From Microbulbifer sp. TB1203 (GTDB taxonomy: Bacteria; Pseudomonadota; Gammaproteobacteria; Pseudomonadales; Cellvibrionaceae), in NCBI RefSeq assembly GCF_030997045.1, contig NZ_CP116899.1, forward strand, positions 4,674,001-4,738,000: a stretch of DNA of 64,000 nt. Reading direction: 5' to 3'. How positions within the stretch are numbered: position 1 is the first letter of the stretch; every line of letters starts with the position of its first letter. A program made the translations under genes and the position numbers. Of this stretch, positions 9,359 to 17,917 are shown one piece after another. Below the pieces are notes generated by a model. That model was not told the origin of the DNA, did not search any database, and saw only the letters and a list, made by a program, of their open reading frames with translations.

Positions 9359-9496
9359 CTAGGAAACGGGGGAATTGGCCAGTATCCTTTGCCCCAGCTC
9401 CACAAATAGCGCCAGATCTTTCCTGGAGATCCCGCGGCTCAATAGCGCCGGGGCGTGTTCCTCCAACGCGGCCAGTCTGCGGAAACCAGCTCCGTC
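9359..9496 (-). pseudogene. Possible C-terminal remnant of a MarR-like regulator
   Basis: The frame ends at the TAG complementary to 9359-9361 and encodes GAGFRRLAALEEHAPALL, then SRGISRKDLALFVELGQRIL. This amphipathic pattern resembles the last dimerisation helices of MarR-type regulators. It has no start and is cut off by a stop at 9497-9499. The remaining sequence between the peptidase and the GH43 gene shows nothing else. Low certainty: only about 45 residues can be judged. Confidence 0.3.
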
Positions 9497-9556
9497 CTAT
9501 TACGATCGCGCTGGCATTACCGCTAAAGGCCTGCTGGCCGTGGGCAGCTGATTGTC

Positions 9557-9581
9557 AAAAGCTAAAAGTCGCTGAGCGACT
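9557..9581 (-). terminator. Putative rho-independent terminator of the 3-keto regulon
   Basis: On the minus strand a short AGTCG/CGACT stem with a CTCAG loop is followed by TTTAGCTTTT. The hairpin overlaps the stop codon of the GH43 gene, the last gene of the operon. The stem is short, so efficiency is uncertain. Confidence 0.5.
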
Positions 9582-11316
9582 ATTGGTCGGCATCGCCCTC
9601 CGCGTACATGCCCACGACCGCACCCACAAACCCGCCGGCCATTGCGGAGGTCAGGACTTTCGAGTCGGCATTATCGACTACCAGCGAATATTTCTTTCCA
9701 TCCAGGCTGTAGGCAAAGTCCAGCTCGGCCTTGTCCACGTCCATGCGCAGGTGAATCGGGACACCGGGTTCAAGCGGAACCTTGGTTTCGGCAATGGTCT
9801 CGCCTCTGGCTGCATCATCCTTGCCCGCCTTTTTACGGACTCGAAGCACAGTATCACCGGATGCGTTCCTGCCCAGGCCGAAAGCGTAGAAATAGTCGTC
9901 GCTTTGCAGTGCAAGCAGCCCGGCCTCCTCTCCCTCGTTTCGGGGGGTGAAGCGCATTTCAGTTCCAAATGAGGCCTTCATATGTGCGAGCCGGCGGCCG
10001 ACGAATGAGGGTTGCTTGCGATCGCCGATGCGGTCTTCCCTCGCCTTCAAATCCAGGGTACCGGACCCTGTGCTCCACCACTGGGAGTGCGGCGTGCGAA
10101 TGAAGAGCCAGTGTGGGCCAAGAGCATTTTCAGTGAACTCTTCGCGCACGGAAAAGTTTCCGGTCATTGCGCGCGCGGCGGGCTTGTCTTGCGGCAGCTT
10201 GGGCTTCTTCACCGCATAGGGCAGTGCGCGGCCTTTTTCCAGGATAACCGGCCAGCCCTCTTCCCAGCTTACCGGCAACATGAATGTCTCCCGGCCCGTA
10301 TGGAAATTGCCCGGGTCCTGAGGCGGTGTAGCCAGGTCGTAGACCCGGGTACCCAGGAACACGGCCCACCAGTCCCCATTTGTGTCCTCGAACATATCGG
10401 CATGGCCGGTGGCAGTGACCGGGTGCTCCCGGTCATCGGGCAGGCCGTACTGGGTCAGTACCGGATTATCGGGATTGGCGACATAGGGTCCAAAAATATT
10501 TTCGGATTTGAACAGCAGCTGCTGGTGATAATACCCGGTGCCGCCGCCCGGAGCGGACAGGTAGTAGGTACCGTTCACCTTGTAGATGTGCGGCCCTTCC
10601 AGGTAATCCGTATTCCACTGGGGCACTTCGCCACCGTCCACCAGCTGCACGTCCTCGGACAGCGGCTCAAAGGTGCGCGGGTCCACCTCCACGACCCGAA
10701 TGTCGGTGTGGGCGGGGTAGCGCTTGTTCTCCGGCTCACCGTGGTGCACCACATAGGTTTTGCCGTCGTCATCGAAAAAGATGGAGGGGTCTATGCCACC
10801 CATGTACGGCATCCAGATGGGATCCGACCAGGGGCCCGCCGGATCATTCGCCGTGACGACAAAGTTGCCACCACAGCCGACACAGGTATTGATCACATAG
10901 AAGGTGCCGTCGCGATGCTCGATCGCCGGCGCATAGACCCCGGTATTAGTCAGCGGAAGTCCGTCAAACGAAACCTGCTCCGGCCTGTGCAGGGCATTGC
11001 CGATCTGGGTCCAGTTGACGAGGTCGCGGCTGTGGAACACGGGAATGCCGGGAAAGAAACCGAAAGTCGAATTGACCAGGTAATAGTCCTCGCCCACGCG
11101 AACGACACTCGGGTCCGGGTGATAGCCCGCCAGAATCGGGTTGCGATACTCGTCGTCCGCCAGGGGCGTCTTGAACACCTCGTCGTCCCCGGTATATTCA
11201 AACCACGAAAAGCTGGCCGAGCCATCGGCGCCCGCCTGGGACATCTGGTTATTTTCCTTCGCACAGGACATGAGTAGCGCCATACAGGCGGCGCCAATCA
11301 AAAGTTTTTCTTTCAT
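9580..11316 (-). CDS. GH43 glycoside hydrolase lipoprotein (beta-xylosidase / alpha-L-arabinofuranosidase type)
   Basis: A 578-residue enzyme with an N-terminal five-bladed GH43 propeller and a C-terminal beta-sandwich of the beta-xylosidase type. The base Asp68 is in YHPDPS; IDPSIFFDDDGKTY carries the pKa-modulating Asp and YLEGPHIYK the acid Glu. The start chosen (ATG 11314-11316, MKEKLLIG) is followed directly by a lipoprotein signal with lipobox LMSC (Cys18), so it is membrane-anchored in the periplasm; an ATG at 11338-11340 would add eight residues. It is last in the operon, 107 bp after the DUF1080 gene. Family members release xylose or arabinose from plant oligosaccharides, so it may supply the operon or trim xyloglucan products. 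Exact specificity cannot be read. Confidence 0.88.
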   Translation of the reverse strand: MKEKLLIGAACMALLMSCAKENNQMSQAGADGSASFSWFEYTGDDEVFKTPLADDEYRNPILAGYHPDPSVVRVGEDYYLVNSTFGFFPGIPVFHSRDLVNWTQIGNALHRPEQVSFDGLPLTNTGVYAPAIEHRDGTFYVINTCVGCGGNFVVTANDPAGPWSDPIWMPYMGGIDPSIFFDDDGKTYVVHHGEPENKRYPAHTDIRVVEVDPRTFEPLSEDVQLVDGGEVPQWNTDYLEGPHIYKVNGTYYLSAPGGGTGYYHQQLLFKSENIFGPYVANPDNPVLTQYGLPDDREHPVTATGHADMFEDTNGDWWAVFLGTRVYDLATPPQDPGNFHTGRETFMLPVSWEEGWPVILEKGRALPYAVKKPKLPQDKPAARAMTGNFSVREEFTENALGPHWLFIRTPHSQWWSTGSGTLDLKAREDRIGDRKQPSFVGRRLAHMKASFGTEMRFTPRNEGEEAGLLALQSDDYFYAFGLGRNASGDTVLRVRKKAGKDDAARGETIAETKVPLEPGVPIHLRMDVDKAELDFAYSLDGKKYSLVVDNADSKVLTSAMAGGFVGAVVGMYAEGDADQ

Positions 11317-11423
11317 TCGGTTTCTCTCGGAAGTTTGCATATCGAGAACGCGGCAGGGCTGCTGCGTGGTTAGTTTGTCTGGTCAAGACTCTGCCGGACC
11401 TGCAGGCCGCTCTCGCAGCCCGC

Positions 11424-12200
11424 TCACAGTTCCCGTACCCAGATATTGCGGAAACTCACAAAATCGTTGTGGTCCTGCAGGACGATAGGTGCGCAGTCGT
11501 GAACTTCGTATTCGGGTTCGCCTATCCACACGGTTTTACCCAGTATCTCCATATGATTCTGCACCAGCACGCCATTGTGTAGAACCGTGATAGTCGCCGG
11601 ATCGATCAGCTTCTTGTGTTCAAATCGAGGTGCTTTGAAAATGATGTCGTAAGTCTGCCATTCCCCCGGCGGTCGCGTGGCATTCACCAGGGGAATGTGC
11701 TGCTTGTAAATTGAAGCGGCCTGACCGTTGGAATAGGTCGGGTTTTCATGGGAATCCAGAATCTGCACCTCATAACGTTCCTGGAGGAATACGCCGCTAT
11801 TATTACGCTGCTGACCCTTGCGATCACCGAACTGGGTGGGAGTGCGCCATTCGAGGTGTAATTGCACATCACAGAATGCGCGCTTGGTGCGGATATCACC
11901 CTTTCCTGGCACTACGGTCAGGACTCCTTCCTTCAGGGCCCATTCGGCGTTTCCGCCTTGCGCGGATTCCCACTGCGACAAATCGTTACCGTCGAACAAT
12001 ACGACGGCGTCCGAGGGCGGAGCGTTCGATGGCGCTTTCACGGCCTTGGGAACCGGTTCCCATACTTCTGACTTTTCGGCGAGTTGCCAGGGTTCCAGTG
12101 CTTTGTCTGTTGACTCCGCATCGCAGGATACGGCGAAAACACACGGGATGGCCATGGCAAAGGCCGTTGATCTGAAGCGTCGGAGGGGATTGTTTATCAT
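11424..12200 (-). CDS. DUF1080 / 3-keto-disaccharide hydrolase family lipoprotein
   Basis: A 258-residue protein of the DUF1080 family (PF06439, concanavalin-like fold), now known to act on 3-keto-glycosides by cleaving the bond next to the oxidised C3. The opening VVLFDGNDLSQWES and the later HLEWRTPTQFGDR, NNSGVFLQERYEVQ and GEWQTYDIIFKAPRF segments are diagnostic. The start ATG (12198-12200) is preceded by AGGAAAT; a lipobox FAVSC near residue 27 places it on a membrane in the periplasm. It follows the small GMC subunit gene by 17 bp. Together with the GMC dehydrogenase it would cut glycosides after oxidation. Substrate is unknown. Confidence 0.85.
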   Translation of the reverse strand: MINNPLRRFRSTAFAMAIPCVFAVSCDAESTDKALEPWQLAEKSEVWEPVPKAVKAPSNAPPSDAVVLFDGNDLSQWESAQGGNAEWALKEGVLTVVPGKGDIRTKRAFCDVQLHLEWRTPTQFGDRKGQQRNNSGVFLQERYEVQILDSHENPTYSNGQAASIYKQHIPLVNATRPPGEWQTYDIIFKAPRFEHKKLIDPATITVLHNGVLVQNHMEILGKTVWIGEPEYEVHDCAPIVLQDHNDFVSFRNIWVREL

Positions 12201-12217
12201 TTGATTGTATTTCCTGA

Positions 12218-12775
12218 TCAGGTAGCCCAAGCTCGATCCCCCTCCGTATAAGGGATACAGCCATCAAAATGGCCCGGTATTGCGGCATAACGAAGCACTT
12301 CGGTGGCGCCGGGCTTTGAAGTAAAGAATCCGAACAGGGTGAGCTGCTTCATCATGGTGAAGTAGTGCGGAGTGGTCTGCCCCGCATTATGCAGCCTGGC
12401 TTCACGGTCCAGTTGCGAGATCAGGCTGTGCCGGTTTTCCGGGCTCAAGTCCATAAAAGCGGTGTCGTAGGATTCCAGGCTGGCGGCCTGCAGTTGCGTT
12501 ATACCGCGGTGAAAAACGACCTGCTCTTCCGGGGTATAACAGTCGTTCACCATAACTGTCATAAACTGCCCCACCTGCGCATCCTTCGCACCGGGTGTAT
12601 CTGTTCGTGGAATAATGGTTTCGGCAACCTCATCCAGAAGCGCCACATGGGTAGCGTCAAAGCGGTATTCTTCCGCAGGCTCCCTGCGTGTACAACCTGC
12701 CAGCAGTCCACTTCCACCGACAAAGGCCGCGCCTGTGGCAGCGGCAATCATTTTTAACAGTTCGCGTCTGTTCAT
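12218..12775 (-). CDS. Gluconate 2-dehydrogenase subunit 3-like protein (small subunit of GMC dehydrogenase)
   Basis: A 185-residue protein of the gluconate_2-dh3 family (PF13618). The N-terminus MNRRELLKMIAAATGAAFVG is a twin-arginine signal, followed by an LLAGC lipobox. The pattern DEVAETIIPRTDTPGAKDAQ near residue 50 and the FMTVMVNDCYTPEEQ segment are typical. In sugar dehydrogenases of this kind the small subunit carries the Tat signal and takes the signal-less flavoprotein with it across the membrane. It lies 2 bp after the GMC gene, as expected for a complex. No cytochrome c subunit gene is visible in the window, so the electron acceptor is unknown. Confidence 0.87.
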   Translation of the reverse strand: MNRRELLKMIAAATGAAFVGGSGLLAGCTRREPAEEYRFDATHVALLDEVAETIIPRTDTPGAKDAQVGQFMTVMVNDCYTPEEQVVFHRGITQLQAASLESYDTAFMDLSPENRHSLISQLDREARLHNAGQTTPHYFTMMKQLTLFGFFTSKPGATEVLRYAAIPGHFDGCIPYTEGDRAWAT

Positions 12776-12777
12776 GG

Positions 12778-14466
12778 CTAAAGGTTACCTTTTTTCAGTT
12801 CTTCCACTGCGTAGTTGGCTGCCCGGGCGGTGAGTGCCATGTAGGTCAACGACGGGTTTACACAGGATGCGGAAGTCATACAGGCGCCGTCGGTAACGAA
12901 CACGTTCGGCGCATCCCAGACCTGATTGTGACCGTTGAGTACGGAGGTCTTGGGATCGCGTCCCATGCGCGCGGTTCCCATCTCGTGAATGCCCTTGCCC
13001 GGGGCATATTCGCCGGAAAATCCGCGTACATCCTTTGCGCCCCCGGCTTCCAGTATGTCCACGGCGTCCTGCATCATGTCCTTGCGCATGGCGATTTCGT
13101 TCTCCCGGATCTCCACATCCATCGCGAGTACCGGCAATCCCCACTTGTCTTTGACGTCGTGATTCAGGTAAATCCGGTTGTCGTGGTAGGGCAGCATCTC
13201 GCCGAAGCCGCCCATGCCGATTCCCCAATTACCCGGCTCGCTCAGAGCATCCTTGAGATCGGCGCCAATGCTCAGCTCCGCTACGTCTCTCCTCCAGCCC
13301 TGTCGACTGGCACCGCCCTGGTAGCCGAAGCCGCGCAGATAATCGCGTTGGTCACCGTTCCAGTTGCGGAATCGCGGTACATAGATACCGGTCGGGCGGC
13401 GGCCGAAGTAATACTTGTCCCGGTAACCCTCCACTTCGCCGCGGGCTCCCACATTGAGATGGTGGTCCATCACATTGTGACCCAGCTCGCCGCTGCTGCT
13501 GCCCAGGCCATCGGGCCAGATATCGGTGGCGGAGTTCATCAGCACCCAGGTGGAGTTGAAGCTGGAGGCGTTCAGGAAAACGATTTTGCTGGTGAATTCG
13601 TAAGTCTGGTTGGTTTCCGCATCGATAATTTCGACGCCGCTGGCGCGCTTCTTGTCTTTGTCATATAGCAGGCGGGTCACGATGGAATAGGGGCGGAGGG
13701 TAAGGTTGCCGGTCTTCATGGCCGCCGGCAGGGTGGAGGATTGGGTACTGAAATAGCCGCCGAAGGGGCAACCCAGCCAGCACTTGGCCCGGGCCTGACA
13801 GTTTACCCGGCCCTGTTCCGCTTTGGGCTGAGTGATATTTGCGGTGCGCCCCATAATCATATGACGATCGCCCTTGAAGGCCTTTCGGATTCGGGCGGCG
13901 ACATCCTTTTCCACACAGTTCATTTCGAATGCGGGCTGGTACTGGCCGTCCGGCAGGACATCCAGGCCGTCGCGGTTGCCACTGATACCGGCAAAGCGTT
14001 CGACATAGTCGTACCAGGGTGCCAGGTCATCGTAGCGAATGGGCCAGTCGACGGCGATGCCCTCGCGCAGATTGGCTTCAAAATCCAGACGGTTCCAGCG
14101 ATAGCTCTGGCGCCCCCACAGCAGTGACCGGCCACCGACATGGTAACCGCGAAACCAGTCGAAGCGTTTGTCTTCCACATAGGGAGAATCTTTGTGGCTG
14201 GCCCACATGCCGGAGGTGGATTCGTTCAGCGTATATTCGCGCTTCAGTACCGGTTCCTCCTCCTTCATTTTCTGGGTTGGTGTGTCCCGGTGCGGGTAGT
14301 CCCAGGCTTCCTTGTGCGCATTTTTATAATCTTTTATGTGTTCTATATTGCGTCCGCGTTCAAGCAGCAGGACTTTGAGCCCTTTCTCGGTAAGCTCTTT
14401 GGCAGCCCATCCACCGCTGATGCCAGAGCCAACCACGATAGCGTCGTAATGATTATTATTCGCCAT
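12778..14466 (-). CDS. GMC family FAD-dependent oxidoreductase (glucoside 3-dehydrogenase-like)
   Basis: A 562-residue GMC oxidoreductase. The FAD-binding motif AIVVGSGISGGWAAKEL lies at the N-terminus; the C-terminal GMC domain shows HEMGTARMGRDPKTSVLN and then CVNPSLTYMALTARAANYA, holding the catalytic His/Asn pair. A Cys-rich QARAKCWLGCPFGG segment is present as in membrane-linked sugar dehydrogenases. I use ATG 14464-14466, spaced correctly from AGAGGT; an ATG two codons earlier is too close. It has no signal peptide and is paired with the Tat-exported small subunit. With the DUF1080, isomerase and Gfo/Idh genes around it, C3 oxidation of glycosides is the likely role, but gluconate- or alcohol-type substrates are possible. 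Confidence 0.87.
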   Translation of the reverse strand: MANNNHYDAIVVGSGISGGWAAKELTEKGLKVLLLERGRNIEHIKDYKNAHKEAWDYPHRDTPTQKMKEEEPVLKREYTLNESTSGMWASHKDSPYVEDKRFDWFRGYHVGGRSLLWGRQSYRWNRLDFEANLREGIAVDWPIRYDDLAPWYDYVERFAGISGNRDGLDVLPDGQYQPAFEMNCVEKDVAARIRKAFKGDRHMIMGRTANITQPKAEQGRVNCQARAKCWLGCPFGGYFSTQSSTLPAAMKTGNLTLRPYSIVTRLLYDKDKKRASGVEIIDAETNQTYEFTSKIVFLNASSFNSTWVLMNSATDIWPDGLGSSSGELGHNVMDHHLNVGARGEVEGYRDKYYFGRRPTGIYVPRFRNWNGDQRDYLRGFGYQGGASRQGWRRDVAELSIGADLKDALSEPGNWGIGMGGFGEMLPYHDNRIYLNHDVKDKWGLPVLAMDVEIRENEIAMRKDMMQDAVDILEAGGAKDVRGFSGEYAPGKGIHEMGTARMGRDPKTSVLNGHNQVWDAPNVFVTDGACMTSASCVNPSLTYMALTARAANYAVEELKKGNL

Positions 14467-14536
14467 GGTCATACCTCTTGTGCCGTATTATTTATGTTGT
14501 AAATTGAATGTCTGGATTTCGGGGCGCCTTTATTAA

Positions 14537-15436
14537 TCAGACATCGCAGATTTGTATTGCTGATTTCAATGATTCGATATTACCCTCGATATTCCCTCTG
14601 GTAGGGATAAATTCCTGGGCAATGTAGCCGTCAAAGCCGGTTTCCTTGATCGCGCGGGCAATGGCCGGATAGTAGAGTTCCTGTGTGTCATCTATTTCAT
14701 TGCGTCCTGGAACACCGGCTGTGTGGTAATGACCGAAGTATTGATGATGATCGCGAATGGTCCGGATAATATCCCCTTCACTGATTTGCATATGGTAAAT
14801 GTCGTAGAGAAGTTTGAAATTGGGAGAGTCCAGTCGTTTACACAATTCTATTCCCCAAGCGGAGTTGTCACACAGGTAGTCAGGGTGGTCGACTTTGCTG
14901 TTGAACAGTTCCATTTGCACGATTACGCCGCGCTTTTCCGCTTGGGAAAGAATTTTCTTGAGGCCTTCGGTAGCATTTTTCAGCCCTGTTTCCGGGTCCA
15001 TCCCACGGGCGTTGCCGCTGAAGCAGATCAGGTTCCGGTAGCCGGCATCTGCCACCAGGTCGATATGCTTGCGATAGTTGTCAATCAGCTGAGTGTGAAA
15101 TCGGCTATCACCCCAACCATCCTCCAGGCTGATTTCCGCACCATTACACATGGAGGAGTCAACCCCCTCGCGTTTGAGCAGGGCCCAATCCTTCGGGCCC
15201 ACCAGATCAATGGCGGCAAAGCCCAGGTCCTTGATCACCATGCATAGCCTCTCAAGGGAGAGCTCGCCATAGGTCCAGCGGCTGACGGAGTGATTGATGT
15301 TGCCTTTCAGCTTAAAGGGCTCTGGAATTTTTGGACTGCCCTGGGTGTTCGCACTCAGCGCGCTCATCGCGGTAGCCCCCAGCGTGCCTGCGGCAAGGTT
15401 GCGGAGCATGGTGCGTCGGTTCGGGTTGAAAGTCAT
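14537..15436 (-). CDS. Tat-exported TIM-barrel sugar isomerase (hydroxypyruvate isomerase-like)
   Basis: A 299-residue protein of the xylose isomerase-like TIM barrel (AP endonuclease 2) superfamily. The N-terminus NPNRRTMLRNLAAGTLG is a twin-arginine signal, so the mature enzyme is probably periplasmic. Metal-ligand positions are visible in QMELFNSKVDH (Glu), LLYDIYHMQ (Asp), HYHTAGVPGRNE (His) and AQEFIP (Glu). The order resembles hydroxypyruvate isomerase, but members in oxidative sugar clusters are thought to isomerise or epimerise keto-sugars. It follows the MFS gene by 6 bp and precedes the GMC gene by 70 bp. Substrate is not known. Confidence 0.82.
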   Translation of the reverse strand: MTFNPNRRTMLRNLAAGTLGATAMSALSANTQGSPKIPEPFKLKGNINHSVSRWTYGELSLERLCMVIKDLGFAAIDLVGPKDWALLKREGVDSSMCNGAEISLEDGWGDSRFHTQLIDNYRKHIDLVADAGYRNLICFSGNARGMDPETGLKNATEGLKKILSQAEKRGVIVQMELFNSKVDHPDYLCDNSAWGIELCKRLDSPNFKLLYDIYHMQISEGDIIRTIRDHHQYFGHYHTAGVPGRNEIDDTQELYYPAIARAIKETGFDGYIAQEFIPTRGNIEGNIESLKSAIQICDV

Positions 15437-15442
15437 TTTTAC

Positions 15443-16699
15443 TTAGCCTCGCTCGGTGGAGCCCTGTGATAACAATCCCTCGTCAGCATGTGCTTTTTCT
15501 TTGTTGAATGTCAGTGTAAAGAGCACAAAAACTGCCAGCGCAAAGGCCGCAGGGAACAGCCAGATGTTTTGCCACAGATGGCCATCCGCCACGGTAAACT
15601 TTTCGGTAATTTGCCCTGCCACCCAGAACCCAATGAGCATGCCGACACCATAGGTAGCCAGGGTAATCATGCCTTGGGCGGAACTCTTGAATTTTTCGCC
15701 GGCTTTGGAGTTTGTGTAGATTTGGCCCGAGACGAAGAAGAAGTCGTAACAGATGCCGTGCAGAGCAATGCCGAGGATTAGCATGAATACAAGGTTGTCG
15801 GCATCGCCGAAAGCGAACAATGCGTATCTCAGTGCCCAGGCGATCATGCCGATCAGCAGCGTCAACTTGATGCCGAAGCGTTTAAGGAATATCGGCAGCA
15901 CCAGCATAAAAAGTACTTCAGAAATCTGGCCAATGGTCATTTTGCCAGTGGCATTTTCAACGCCAATTTCCGTCAGGAAGGGGTTGGCGTTTTGGTAGTA
16001 GAATGCCAGGGGAATGCAGATCAGTACTGAAGAAAGGAAGAAGAGCGCAAAGTTGCGGTCTTTCAGCAGGCCCAGGGCATCCAGCCCCAGTGCATCGCGA
16101 AGCGTCAATCTTTCACCCAACGCAGCGGCGGGCGGTGTCGCGGGCAGGGTAAAGCTGAAGATACCCAGAATCAGGGATGCCAGGGCGCACATCAGGAAAG
16201 TGTTTTTCAACAGGCCCGCGGCAATGGCCTGCTGGGAATCCCAGGAGAAGCCATAGCTGATGATGAGCCCTGCGGCAATCCAGCCGACGGTACCCCACAC
16301 CCGAATTTTGGCAAAGTCTTTGGCCGGGTCATTCATTTGCCGGAATGCCACTGAGTTGACCAGAGCGAGGGTCGGCATATACAGAATCATGTAGGCCAGT
16401 ACAAAGGGATAAAAACTACCGAAGCTCTCGGCTCGATAGAGTTGATACATCAGCACTGCACCCACCAGATGAAGGATGCCAAGTATGCGCTCGGCATTGA
16501 AGTATCGGTCGGCGATCAACCCGACAATAAAAGGGGCGATGATGGCGCCCCAGGATTGGGTCGCAAAGGCCATACCGGTCTGGCTGCCGGTGGCATTGAG
16601 GTTATGGGCCAGGAATGTGCCCAGGGTGACGAACCATCCTCCCCAGATGAAAAACTGGAGGAACATCATAGCGCTGAGACGTATTTTTATAATATTCAT
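15443..16699 (-). CDS. MFS transporter, nucleoside:H+ symporter (NupG) type
   Basis: A membrane protein of 418 residues with about 12 hydrophobic segments, matching the NHS/NupG branch of the major facilitator superfamily (MMFLQFFIWGGWFVTLG opening, GLIADRYFNAERILG loop). Relatives in operons with DUF1080, TIM-barrel isomerases and Gfo/Idh enzymes are presumed to carry sugars or glycosides rather than nucleosides. I choose ATG 16697-16699; a GTG four codons upstream is possible. The gene is separated from the upstream isomerase by 128 bp that hold an 84-bp repeat with inverted ends, which could reduce or modulate read-through. Confidence 0.85.
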   Translation of the reverse strand: MNIIKIRLSAMMFLQFFIWGGWFVTLGTFLAHNLNATGSQTGMAFATQSWGAIIAPFIVGLIADRYFNAERILGILHLVGAVLMYQLYRAESFGSFYPFVLAYMILYMPTLALVNSVAFRQMNDPAKDFAKIRVWGTVGWIAAGLIISYGFSWDSQQAIAAGLLKNTFLMCALASLILGIFSFTLPATPPAAALGERLTLRDALGLDALGLLKDRNFALFFLSSVLICIPLAFYYQNANPFLTEIGVENATGKMTIGQISEVLFMLVLPIFLKRFGIKLTLLIGMIAWALRYALFAFGDADNLVFMLILGIALHGICYDFFFVSGQIYTNSKAGEKFKSSAQGMITLATYGVGMLIGFWVAGQITEKFTVADGHLWQNIWLFPAAFALAVFVLFTLTFNKEKAHADEGLLSQGSTERG

Positions 16700-16734
16700 G
16701 GTTGCCCACACTTTTTGTTAGAAATGTCCTATTC

Positions 16735-16818
16735 TGAATGGCACTAAGTTAAGCCGTAAGTGTGATGTAAAAAGCCCTGGCAGCAGGCACGCCCCAGGCC
16801 TTAACTTAGTGCTATTCC
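16735..16818. repeat. 84-bp MITE-like element with 19-bp terminal inverted repeats
   Basis: The left arm starts TGAATGGCACTAAGTTAAG (16735-16753) and the right arm (16800-16818) is its reverse complement at 17 of 19 positions. The interior contains a further GC-rich hairpin. A 33-bp piece from its left end recurs at 21276-21308 (29 of 33 identical) and a 13-bp piece at 54544-54556. No coding capacity. It could be a non-autonomous IS derivative or a folding intergenic element. No obvious target duplication was seen. Confidence 0.6.
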
Positions 16819-16827
16819 TTCCTGTTT

Positions 16828-17886
16828 CTAATTTTCAATACCCAGTATCCGGCGGTTGCGCTGCTCGCTGGTATTGCCGCCGGCAAAGTCGTCAAACGAG
16901 CGAGCGGCCTTGTTGATCATTCGTTCCTTTATGAAAGTCGCGCCTTCGGCCGCGCCCTGTTCGGCGTCTTTCAGGCAGCACTCCCATTCGAGCACTGCCC
17001 AGCCTTTAAAATCGTATTGGGTCAGCTTGCTGAAAATACTTCTGAAGTCCACTTGACCATCACCCAGTGAGCGGAATCGGCCCGGGCGATTCACCCAGTC
17101 TTCATAGCCGCCATAAACGCCGGCGCGGCCGGTGGGGTTGAACTCCGCATCCTTGACGTGAAACATGCGGATGCGGTCGTGGTAGCGATCGATAAAATCC
17201 AGGTAGTCGAGTTGCTGCAAGACAAAGTGACTGGGGTCAAAAAGAATGTTGGCCCGCGGGTGGTTGTCCACCGCTGCCAAAAATCTTTCAAAGGAGGCGC
17301 CGTCGTGCAGGTCCTCTCCCGGGTGGATTTCGTAGCAGACGTCGACACCGGCCTCATCGAAGGCATCCAGAATCGGTCGCCAGCGCCGCGCCAACTCGGC
17401 AAAACCCTGCTCAACCAGGCCGGCGGGGCGCTGGGGCCAGGGATAGACCAGATGCCAGAGCAGGGCGCCGGAAAAGGTGGCGTGCGCTTTTAGTCCCAGC
17501 CGTTGGCTCGCCTTGGCCGCCAGCTTCAACTGGTCGATGGCCCACTCGGTACGCGCTTTGGGATTGCCCGCGAGGGCGGCGGGGGCGAAGTTGTCGAACA
17601 GCTCATCATAGGCCGGATGCACCGCCACCAACTGCCCTTGAAGATGAGTGGACAGTTCGGTGATTTCTATCCCGGCTTCGGCACAGATGCCGCGCATGTC
17701 GTCGCAGTACGCCTGGCTTTCTGCCGCTTTCTTCAGGTCAAAAAACTGAGTGTTGCTGGTCGGGACTTGGATGCCTTTATAGCCTAGGGATGCGGCCCAC
17801 TGGGCAATGGTATCCAGGCGGTTGAAAGGCGCCTCATCCGCCATAAACTGGGCCAGGAAAATCGCTGGCCCCTTGATACCTGTCAT
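16828..17886 (-). CDS. Sugar phosphate isomerase/epimerase (cytoplasmic TIM barrel)
   Basis: A 352-residue xylose isomerase-like TIM-barrel protein of the IolE/YcjR type. Metal-ligand segments are visible: CYEIHPGEDLHDG (Glu), LFDPSHFVLQ (Asp), MFHVKDAEF (His) and VLEWECCL (Glu). No signal peptide, unlike the two other isomerases of this regulon, so it acts in the cytoplasm beside the Gfo/Idh dehydrogenase encoded 31 bp upstream. This pairing (Gfo/Idh plus TIM-barrel isomerase) is a common sugar-oxidation module, for example for keto-inositols and keto-glucosides. Exact substrate unknown. Confidence 0.87.
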   Translation of the reverse strand: MTGIKGPAIFLAQFMADEAPFNRLDTIAQWAASLGYKGIQVPTSNTQFFDLKKAAESQAYCDDMRGICAEAGIEITELSTHLQGQLVAVHPAYDELFDNFAPAALAGNPKARTEWAIDQLKLAAKASQRLGLKAHATFSGALLWHLVYPWPQRPAGLVEQGFAELARRWRPILDAFDEAGVDVCYEIHPGEDLHDGASFERFLAAVDNHPRANILFDPSHFVLQQLDYLDFIDRYHDRIRMFHVKDAEFNPTGRAGVYGGYEDWVNRPGRFRSLGDGQVDFRSIFSKLTQYDFKGWAVLEWECCLKDAEQGAAEGATFIKERMINKAARSFDDFAGGNTSEQRNRRILGIEN

Positions 17887-17917
17887 GTCAATGCTCCTCG
17901 TTTATCGTTATCGGTCT

